This document shows, one piece after another, positions 23,321-29,128 of a stretch of 38,614 bases of DNA. Below the pieces are notes generated by a model. That model did not search any database, was not told where the DNA came from, and saw only the letters and a list, made by a program, of their open reading frames with translations. A program made the position numbers and the translations under genes. The first letter of the stretch is position 1; each line of letters opens with the position of its first letter. This stretch comes from Verrucomicrobia bacterium Tous-C9LFEB. GTDB taxonomy: Bacteria; Acidobacteriota; Terriglobia; Terriglobales; Acidobacteriaceae. The DNA is taken from assembly GCA_903970445.1 (NCBI GenBank), contig CAJCIP010000114.1:1-38614 (forward strand), in the 5' to 3' direction.

Positions 23321-23650
23321 ATGAAGGAACTTTTTTGGTTGGGCGATTCTAGGAAAGCTTTGCAAAAGTTTCCTGAGGCTACTCGCCGTGAGGCTGGCTT
23401 CGAGTTGCGGGCTATTCAGAATGGCTATCAGGCAGGCGACTTCAAACCGATACCATCCATAGGATCAGGTGTAGAGGAGATTCGGCTATGGCACGAGTCG
23501 GGAACCTATCGAGTGATTTACATCGCACGTCTATCGGAGGCGGTGTACGTTCTACACGCATTCCAAAAGAAGTCTCAGGCAACAAGCCAAAGCGACATCG
23601 AACTGGCTCGCGTTCGGCTAAGACAGTTGCTGAAGCTGCGAGCACAGTAG
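23321..23650 (+). CDS. RelE/ParE-superfamily toxin, HigB-like (phage Gp49-type)
   Basis: A 109-residue protein of the Gp49/HigB group. Typical elements are the start KELFWLGDSRKALQKFPEATR, the strand GVEEIRLWHESGTYRVIYIARLSEAVYVLHAFQKKSQAT and a final helix (DIELARVRLRQLLKL). Such toxins are ribosome-dependent mRNA endonucleases, and the basic Arg/Lys positions in RVIY...FQKK are where catalytic residues lie in the family. It precedes its antitoxin (toxin first, the order usual for HigBA). The two genes overlap by 163 bp in different frames, which is unusually long. It sits in the lipid A cluster 28 bp after lpxA. Confidence 0.87.
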   Translation: MKELFWLGDSRKALQKFPEATRREAGFELRAIQNGYQAGDFKPIPSIGSGVEEIRLWHESGTYRVIYIARLSEAVYVLHAFQKKSQATSQSDIELARVRLRQLLKLRAQ

Positions 23651-23937
23651 ACGCTCCGCTCATCATCGAAAAGTTTGACTCGGTCTGGGATGCACTTGGA
23701 TTCGGGGCGGCCGAAGCTGCGAATTTAGAGGTGCGTGCCTCTTTGATGATTGAGTTACGAGAGATCATTCGGGCTGCTCGTTGGACGCAGGCGGTCGCCG
23801 CAAAAGCTTGCGGCGTGTCCCAGCCTCGCGTGAACGACTTGCTCAAAGGTAAGATCGATAAATTTTCGATCGATGCTTTGGTGAAGATGGCGGGCTGTCT
23901 CGGGCGTCGGGTCAATTTCAAGCTGATAGCGGCCTAA
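23488..23937 (+). CDS. HigA-like XRE-family antitoxin (long N-terminal overlap with the toxin)
   Basis: A 149-residue protein whose last ~95 residues form the conserved antitoxin core: FDSVWDALGFGAAEAANLEVRASLM, then the helix-turn-helix WTQAVAAKACGVSQPRVNDLLKGKIDKFSID and ALVKMAGCLGRRVNFKL. This group binds its own operator and blocks the RelE-like toxin. The ATG at 23488 has an excellent AGGAG (23475-23479) 8 nt upstream, located inside the toxin reading frame. Downstream of it the next start in frame is a GTG at 23731, which would cut off conserved residues. The first ~60 residues (Arg/Lys/Ser-rich) are not conserved-looking and are encoded antiparallel in frame to the toxin C-terminus; they may be a side effect of the overlap. 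It ends 1 bp before lpxI. Confidence 0.85.
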   Translation: MARVGNLSSDLHRTSIGGGVRSTRIPKEVSGNKPKRHRTGSRSAKTVAEAASTVDAPLIIEKFDSVWDALGFGAAEAANLEVRASLMIELREIIRAARWTQAVAAKACGVSQPRVNDLLKGKIDKFSIDALVKMAGCLGRRVNFKLIAA

Positions 23938-23938
23938 T

Positions 23939-24805
23939 GTGAGCAGTGAAACTCTCGGCCTCATTGCCGGCAATGGCCGCTTTCCCTTTCTGCTGCTCGA
24001 CGCTGCGCTCGCGCACGGCCTCCGTGTAGTCGTTGCGGCGATCAAGGAAGAGACCGACCCTGAAATGCGCGACCGCGCTGCGCGCAACTCCGAACGAATC
24101 AGCCTGCATTGGCTCTCGCTGGGAGAGCTGTCGAAGCTCATCGAAACCTTTCAGCACGAGGGTGTCACGCGCGCGGTCATGGCTGGGCAAGTAAAACACA
24201 AGCAAATCTTTTCAAGCATTAGGCCTGACTGGCGTTTGGCGAAGCTGCTGCTCAATCTGCGTACGCGCAACACAGACATGCTGCTCGGTGCGGTGGCGAA
24301 GGTGCTTGAGGATGAGGGCATCACACTCGTGTCCTCCACACAGTATTTGGAGCCACTCCTCGCACCGGCGGGCGTTCTCACATCGCGCGCATCAAACGAA
24401 AATGAAGAGAGCGATATCGCTTTCGGACGCGCGGTGGCACAAGCAATCGCGGCGCACGATATTGGTCAAACCGTTGTTGTGGCAGCGGGTGCCGTCGTGG
24501 CTGTGGAGGCAATGGAAGGCACTGACGCGACCATCTCACGCGCGGGCGCGTTGTTCCGCACACTCACCGAGGACGAAGACAGTGCTGACACCACGCTGGC
24601 TCGCGCGCTTACCGTTGTGAAGGTCGCCAAGCCGAACCAGGACATGCGTTTTGATGTTCCTGTCATCGGCGTGGCCACGATTGAAACCATGAAGGCTGCG
24701 GGAGCAACGTGCCTCGCGCTGGACGCAGGGCGAACGCTGCTATTTGACCGCGAAGCGATTGTGCGCGCGGCCGATGCCGCAGGGATTGCGATCTCCGCGA
24801 AGTAG
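23939..24805 (+). CDS. lpxI: UDP-2,3-diacylglucosamine pyrophosphatase LpxI
   Basis: A 288-residue LpxI (former DUF1009). Family hallmarks are the N-terminal LGLIAGNGRFPFLLLDAA, the GQVKHKQIFSSIRPDWR block, VSSTQYLEPLLAPAGVLT, and the C-terminal VAKPNQDMRFDVPVIGVATIE region that holds the catalytic Asp and metal site. It hydrolyses UDP-2,3-diacylglucosamine to lipid X and UMP, and replaces LpxH in many non-gamma-proteobacteria. The start is GTG at 23939, immediately after the antitoxin stop. The tight spacing means it probably depends on transcription through the toxin-antitoxin genes. An unlinked LpxB/LpxD is expected elsewhere. Confidence 0.93.
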   Translation: MSSETLGLIAGNGRFPFLLLDAALAHGLRVVVAAIKEETDPEMRDRAARNSERISLHWLSLGELSKLIETFQHEGVTRAVMAGQVKHKQIFSSIRPDWRLAKLLLNLRTRNTDMLLGAVAKVLEDEGITLVSSTQYLEPLLAPAGVLTSRASNENEESDIAFGRAVAQAIAAHDIGQTVVVAAGAVVAVEAMEGTDATISRAGALFRTLTEDEDSADTTLARALTVVKVAKPNQDMRFDVPVIGVATIETMKAAGATCLALDAGRTLLFDREAIVRAADAAGIAISAK

Positions 24806-24865
24806 CTCAGGAAGCGGAGCGTCTGGCTAACCAGCTACACTGGGGCTGCTCAAAGGAGAGCCCCT

Positions 24866-25432
24866 ATGCCATCCTCGTTCGGCAAAGTTTCTATTCGCGT
24901 CGCCGCTGCCATTGTCGCGACGCTTGCTAGTCTTGCTCCGACCTCAATGTTCGCCGCTGACACTGTGCAACCCGGCGCGACTGCGCCGTCATTCACACTG
25001 CCCTCGCAGGAGAACAAGCCTGTCTCGCTGAACGACTACAAAGGCAAATGGGTTGTTCTCTACTTCTATCCCAAGGATCAGACCAGCGGCTGCTCGCTGG
25101 AAGCCCACAACTTCCAGCGCGATTTGCCGAAATACGACGCGCTGCATGCTGTGGTGCTAGGTGTTTCGCTCGATACAGTGGAAAGCCACAAGACCTGGTG
25201 CACGAAGGATTCGTTCACGTTCAAACTGTTGGCCGATCCTGAGCACAAGGTGGTCGATGCCTACGGCGTCCCGGTGAAGACGTTTACGAGAGATGGACAA
25301 TCGATGACGATCGCGATGCGCAATACGTTCCTCATCTCACCTGAAGGCAAGATCGTGAAGGAGTGGGAAGTAAAAGACATCGCAGCGCACAGCACCGAAG
25401 TCCTGGCCGAGATCGAGTCGGCGAAAAAGTAA
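24866..25432 (+). CDS. Exported Bcp/PrxQ-type peroxiredoxin
   Basis: A 188-residue peroxiredoxin of the Bcp (thiol peroxidase) group with a signal peptide (ending near SMFAADT), so probably periplasmic. The peroxidatic cysteine is C76 in TSGCSLEAHNF. The usual resolving Cys five residues later is replaced by His (H81). Another cysteine, C112 (KTWCTKDSF), could resolve it or the enzyme may be 1-Cys. Other family residues include GAPSFTLP-like GATAPSFTLPSQ, VVLYFYPKDQT and RNTFLISPEGKIVKEW. It would reduce hydroperoxides in the envelope using an external thiol donor. ATG at 24866 has GGAGAG upstream. A bidirectional terminator follows the stop. Confidence 0.9.
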   Translation: MPSSFGKVSIRVAAAIVATLASLAPTSMFAADTVQPGATAPSFTLPSQENKPVSLNDYKGKWVVLYFYPKDQTSGCSLEAHNFQRDLPKYDALHAVVLGVSLDTVESHKTWCTKDSFTFKLLADPEHKVVDAYGVPVKTFTRDGQSMTIAMRNTFLISPEGKIVKEWEVKDIAAHSTEVLAEIESAKK

Positions 25433-25457
25433 AAGTGCACCATTTCAAACGCAAAAA

Positions 25458-25486
25458 CGCCCGGAGTCTCGAAAGAGATCCGGGCG
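25458..25486. terminator. Bidirectional Rho-independent terminator between convergent genes
   Basis: CGCCCGG (25458-25464) pairs with CCGGGCG (25480-25486). Between them TCTC/GAGA extends the stem around a GAAA tetraloop. The plus strand then reads CTTTTGCTT and the minus strand reads TTTTTGCG, so both the peroxiredoxin gene and the histone-like gene are terminated. Confidence 0.85.
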
Positions 25487-25519
25487 CTTTTGCTTGCCTT
25501 AGGTTTGTGGTGCGCTTGA

Positions 25520-26317
25520 CTACGACTTCTTGGCGGCCTTCTTCGGAGCTGCCTTCTTGGCGGCTTTCTTAGGAGCTGCCTTCTTTACGGCCTTCTTCGG
25601 AGCTGCCTTCTTCGCTGCCTTCTTCGGAGCTGCCTTCTTTGCTGCTTTCTTTGCGGTTGCCAAGGTCTTACCTCTCATAGTTGATTTTTTGCTGCTTGTG
25701 CTCTTGTTGCCTGCTGCCTTCTTAGGGGCAGCCTTACCGCCGCGCAGAGCACGTGCTGACTTCGCGGCAGAACTTGTGATCTTCTTACCTGCAGTTTTCT
25801 TAGAAGGAGACTTCTTCGCGGATTTTTTCGCAGATGTCTTCTTCGCAGGAGACTTCTTTGCCACAGCCTTCTTGGCAGGAGACTTCTTTGCAGTGGTCTT
25901 CTTGGCCGAGGCCTTTGTGGCAGGAGCTTTCTTCGCGGGAGTCTTCTTCGCAGCCGCTTTCTTCGGAGCGGACGCGCCTGCCGCAACTGCTTCCCTGAAG
26001 CTCACTCCGGGCTTAGCAGAGATCTTGTGTGGAGGCTCGTATGGATCGACGGGCGTGGAGGGCGCCGCGTACATCTTGGCGTCTTCGGAGTGCGTGCTGG
26101 TTTCCTCAGCCTCCTCTTCATTCGCGAGCCTCATGGAACCACCGTGATCGGTGTCGGCATCTTCAACGGGTCGCAATGAGCCGTCATGATCGTCACTCGT
26201 GGAGTCTAGCTCCTCTTCCTCTTCTTCGTCTTCCTCGTCTATGGCGTCGAGATCGTCATCATCGTCATCGTTAGTTGCGGCAGCATAGAGCTTGATTGTT
26301 TCGTCTTCGAATGCCAT
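25520..26317 (-). CDS. Bipolar histone-H1-like protein: acidic N-terminus, Lys/Ala-rich C-terminus
   Basis: A 265-residue protein split by charge. Residues ~1-85 are rich in Asp and Glu, including runs of D and of E (NDDDDDDLDAIDEEDEEEEE). From ~105 to the end it consists of short Lys/Ala/Pro units (AAKKTPAKK, AKKSPAKK, APKKAAKKA), similar to bacterial histone H1-like proteins (Hc1, BpH1, AlgP). A short insert (ARALRGGKAAPKK) separates two repeat blocks. DNA compaction by the basic tail is inferred; the acidic head could self-neutralise or recruit partners. ATG at 26317 has a GGGGG box about 9 nt upstream and gives MAFEDETIKLYAAA. Short tandem repeats make the gene prone to length variation. 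It converges on the peroxiredoxin gene. Confidence 0.85.
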   Translation of the reverse strand: MAFEDETIKLYAAATNDDDDDDLDAIDEEDEEEEEELDSTSDDHDGSLRPVEDADTDHGGSMRLANEEEAEETSTHSEDAKMYAAPSTPVDPYEPPHKISAKPGVSFREAVAAGASAPKKAAAKKTPAKKAPATKASAKKTTAKKSPAKKAVAKKSPAKKTSAKKSAKKSPSKKTAGKKITSSAAKSARALRGGKAAPKKAAGNKSTSSKKSTMRGKTLATAKKAAKKAAPKKAAKKAAPKKAVKKAAPKKAAKKAAPKKAAKKS

Positions 26318-26494
26318 GTACGACGTCCCCCTCACGCTTCGTCATGCTCTCTCGTACAAACATAACTGTGCGCAAATAATGTCAACAGGATTACGCTCCG
26401 CGCATAGAAATAGCAAGCACCTTTTTTGGTGCAACGCGATTTTCTTCCTTCACACGTCGCATAACTTCCAAGTGTCGGCGTGTTCGAGCGCGGG

Positions 26495-28354
26495 TCAGCG
26501 ATAGGAGCGTTGCTTGGCTGCGTGTGCGCGAACGTGCTCATGCGCTTGAGAAGAGGCACCATGCGACGCGCTGCTTGATGCTCCACGAGTCGATACTCCG
26601 CGCGATGCACGAGCCCCTCGCACGCTGCCTCCACGCGAGCTTGCGCTTGCAGCACGTCCACGGCGTCCACGTGAACCGCGTCCGCCAACCGCGACTCGCA
26701 CAGGCTCCGAAACGTAAATGGTGCGGCCCGGCACCACGCTGTTCGTTGACAGCCGATTCCAGGAGCGCAACTGCTCCACGCTCACGTTGAAGCGATCCGC
26801 GATCGTTACCAGCGAGTCGCCGCGGTGTGTCTTGTAGTGTTGCGTTGCCATCGCCTGGCGCATGCTTTCTACAGGGACCACCAACTCATCACCAGGCTTC
26901 AAGGGATCGGCCGCCGTTACGTGATTCACATCGGCGATTTCCGCTGCGCGTCCATGCAGTAGCGCCGCAATCGTTTCCAGCGACTCGCTGGCTTTGGCGA
27001 CATGAAAGCGCCAGCTCCCGCGGTCTTCCTCCGGAATCATCTTCAAGCGATCAAGAAACACATCATGCGTGCCCGGTGGAATGTGCAGATCGAAGCCAAC
27101 GTCTTGCGGTGTGCTCAAACGAAGGAGCGCCGGGTTGAGCGCGGCAATTTCCTGTGGCGTGGAATCAGTAAGGTCGGCAATCAGCGGCACACTGATCGCG
27201 TACGACGTATTGATTGTGTCGTAGATCACCGGCGGGCTTGGGACTAATTTGTCGAGTCCGTACTTCTCCGGATTTTTTGCCATGATGACGGCCGCCAGAA
27301 TCTTCGGTACATACGCGCGCGTTTCAGCGGGCATGGCATTGCGGCGATACAGCTCCCAGAAATCCGCAAAGCCAGTACGCTGCACGGCGCGCTCGATCCC
27401 GCCGGGACCCCAGTCATAGGCGGCCATCGCCAGATACCAGTCGCCGAAACGGCTATGCAGTTTTTTGATGTACTGCGCGTACGCGCGCGAAGACTTTTCC
27501 GGGTCGAAGCGATAGTCGAAGTAGCCGTTACGTGTGAGACCGTACTCCACGCCCGTGAACGTCATAAATTGCCACATACCGCCGGCGCCGGAGCGCGTAT
27601 TCACCACGCGCGGCTGGAAGCCGGACTCAGCCACGGCAAGATAAATCAAATCCTGTGGGACGCCTTCTTCCTGCAGCACGCGCTGGATCAAGCCGCGGTA
27701 CTTTCCAACGCGTTGCAACGATGCTGCCATGTGCGCTCGAAAGGAATTCGATTGTGCGAACACATTGATGTAGCCGGCGACCTGATCGTTGATCACTAGC
27801 GGAAGGTCCGACGTGACATTCAACTCTGACGACAGCTTCGCAACGAGTTCCGGGTTCGCTGGAAAGGTGATGTCCTGCTGCTCTGTTTCAAGAGGCGAGG
27901 ACTCAATCTTTGGCGTGAAGCCGTTCCCCTGTTGCAGCGCCACCATTTCTAACGAGTTGATCGCGCTGAGCAGCCGCTCAAACTCGTCCGACAGAATCGG
28001 GTCTCCCTTCAGATCCATGCCGCTCGACAGCATCGTGTCTACGGCGAAATCAAAATCCATACGCGCCGCATCGAGACGATTTGCGTTGTAGTTATCGACA
28101 CCCGACTTGTAGCTTTCCTCGGCGCGACTGATGAGGTTCTGCACCTGCTGCACATGCTGCTGCATCGCGATTTGGTCAGCTGTTTGCTGGACAGGCGCGG
28201 TCCCCGACTGGACTAGTGGCTGCCGTTGTGCGCTCGCAGTGCAGCACGTGCCACACACCAGCAACAGGCACAGTAACGCAGTCCGAGCGGAGGAAGCCGT
28301 GATGTGTCGAAACACAACTTGCTCAGCGAAAGATAAGAATCGGGCACTTGCCAT
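26495..28354 (-). CDS. MltD-like membrane-bound lytic transglycosylase with LysM repeats
   Basis: A 619-residue protein of the MltD type. After a signal peptide (ending near CTASAQ) and a coiled N-terminal region comes a Lysozyme/SLT domain. It contains VPQDLIYLAVAESGFQPRVVN with the catalytic Glu in AESGF, then SGAGGMWQFMTFTGVEYGL and WYLAMAAYDWGPGGIERAV. Two LysM-like peptidoglycan-binding units follow (SWRFHVAKASESLETIAALL; YKTHRGDSLVTIADRFNVS). An Arg/Gly/Ser-rich basic tail ends it. It cleaves the MurNAc-GlcNAc bond with formation of 1,6-anhydro-MurNAc during wall turnover. The ATG at 28354 has GGAGG unusually close; an adjacent TTG at 28357 is equivalent. No lipobox was seen, so it is probably periplasmic or processed. 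Confidence 0.93.
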   Translation of the reverse strand: MASARFLSFAEQVVFRHITASSARTALLCLLLVCGTCCTASAQRQPLVQSGTAPVQQTADQIAMQQHVQQVQNLISRAEESYKSGVDNYNANRLDAARMDFDFAVDTMLSSGMDLKGDPILSDEFERLLSAINSLEMVALQQGNGFTPKIESSPLETEQQDITFPANPELVAKLSSELNVTSDLPLVINDQVAGYINVFAQSNSFRAHMAASLQRVGKYRGLIQRVLQEEGVPQDLIYLAVAESGFQPRVVNTRSGAGGMWQFMTFTGVEYGLTRNGYFDYRFDPEKSSRAYAQYIKKLHSRFGDWYLAMAAYDWGPGGIERAVQRTGFADFWELYRRNAMPAETRAYVPKILAAVIMAKNPEKYGLDKLVPSPPVIYDTINTSYAISVPLIADLTDSTPQEIAALNPALLRLSTPQDVGFDLHIPPGTHDVFLDRLKMIPEEDRGSWRFHVAKASESLETIAALLHGRAAEIADVNHVTAADPLKPGDELVVPVESMRQAMATQHYKTHRGDSLVTIADRFNVSVEQLRSWNRLSTNSVVPGRTIYVSEPVRVAVGGRGSRGRRGRAASASSRGGSVRGARASRGVSTRGASSSASHGASSQAHEHVRAHAAKQRSYR

Positions 28355-28458
28355 CAACCTCCATATTGTACGGGGAGCTTCGCGAAGCTGAGATAGTCGC
28401 GGTATGGCAATCTGCTAGGCGCGTCATCAAGTGCATAAACGAAAAACACGTCTAGTCA

Positions 28459-28464
28459 TATAAT
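28459..28464 (+). promoter_or_regulatory. Perfect -10 box giving a near-leaderless transcript
   Basis: TATAAT, 9 nt before the ATG of the two-helix membrane protein. Transcription would begin 0-4 nt before the ATG, so translation is probably leaderless. No good -35 is present and no Shine-Dalgarno precedes the ATG. Confidence 0.55.
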
Positions 28465-28473
28465 CGATGCGAA

Positions 28474-28974
28474 ATGGACGTTCCGAACCTTTCTGACAGC
28501 CAGCAGCAAGTTTTGTGGGATTCCTGGCTCTCTGCTGAGACGAGAGCGGATTACTTTGCTGAACTCGGGCTGCGGTTTCAAAAACAACAGAGGCTGCTTG
28601 TACTCAGTAGCCTGGTGTTGTCCTCCGGAGCAACCATCACCTTATTTTCTACAGTTCTTCCTGCGCAATGGAACTGGGTTCGCCCAGTTCTCACGATCCT
28701 TGCAGCGCTTGCAAGCTTTTGGTCGTTGCTCGCTAAAAACGAGCGAAACGCAATCGATTGTGCTGATCTCCATTTTCGCTGGAACAAGTTAGCCATGGAG
28801 TACGAGGACCTATGGGGTAGCATGTACGACGACGACGCCTCCGCCAAGCTCAAACAGTTGCGAGAACGAGAGGCAGAGATCTCAAAAAGCGGCACTTCGC
28901 TTCCTGCAAACAGAAAAATGCTGGCGAAATCACAAGATGCCGTCATGTTGCATCACCGAGCACAGGTCGCGTGA
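28474..28974 (+). CDS. Two-helix membrane protein resembling SLATT effectors
   Basis: A 166-residue protein. A soluble N-terminal helix (NLSDSQQQVLWDSWLSAETRADYFAELG) is followed by an arginine-containing turn, two adjacent membrane helices (about 41-60, LLVLSSLVLSSGATITLFST; about 68-86, WVRPVLTILAALASFWSLLA) and a long amphipathic C-terminal segment (CADLHFRWNKLAMEYEDLWGSMYDDD, LKQLREREAEISKSGTSLP). This arrangement matches SLATT domains, predicted pore-forming 2TM effectors of nucleotide-sensing defence systems; membership is inference. No SMODS cyclase, SLOG sensor or other defence gene adjoins. A perfect TATAAT lies 9 nt upstream. A micro-ORF overlaps its stop codon, suggesting a linked partner. 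A role in membrane damage or immunity is possible but unproven. Confidence 0.72.
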   Translation: MDVPNLSDSQQQVLWDSWLSAETRADYFAELGLRFQKQQRLLVLSSLVLSSGATITLFSTVLPAQWNWVRPVLTILAALASFWSLLAKNERNAIDCADLHFRWNKLAMEYEDLWGSMYDDDASAKLKQLREREAEISKSGTSLPANRKMLAKSQDAVMLHHRAQVA

Positions 28975-29072
28975 AAATAAGAACTATCGACAAGGTTGCC
29001 AGTTACCCAAAACTACCGAAGGAACTTCCAAAGAAGCCTCCTCCACCACCACCGCCTGCAAAGAAGAAGTAG
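28971..29072 (+). CDS. Polyproline micro-ORF (33 residues) overlapping the SLATT-like gene
   Basis: GTG at 28971 overlaps the upstream TGA in a GTGA arrangement, the standard signature of translational coupling, and opens 33 codons. The peptide is basic at the start (VKIRTIDK), then Pro/Lys-rich with seven consecutive prolines and a final AKKK. It is too short for gene-finders. Polyproline runs need EF-P and often bind SH3/EVH-like surfaces or act as spacers. It may be an accessory or inhibitor of the membrane protein. It has no independent ribosome-binding site, and expression is inferred from overlap only. Confidence 0.5.
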   Translation: MKIRTIDKVASYPKLPKELPKKPPPPPPPAKKK

Positions 29073-29128
29073 AAAGCGGTAAAAGGTAGCTCAAGCCTAG
29101 CGGCCTCTCCTGTCTCTACAGCATAGAT

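Noticed and set aside
25530..26147. 205-codon plus-strand frame of Ala/Phe-rich repeats
   Set aside because: It is the mirror of the Lys/Ala repeats of the histone-like gene; apparent hydrophobic repeats come from reversed AAGAAG codons.
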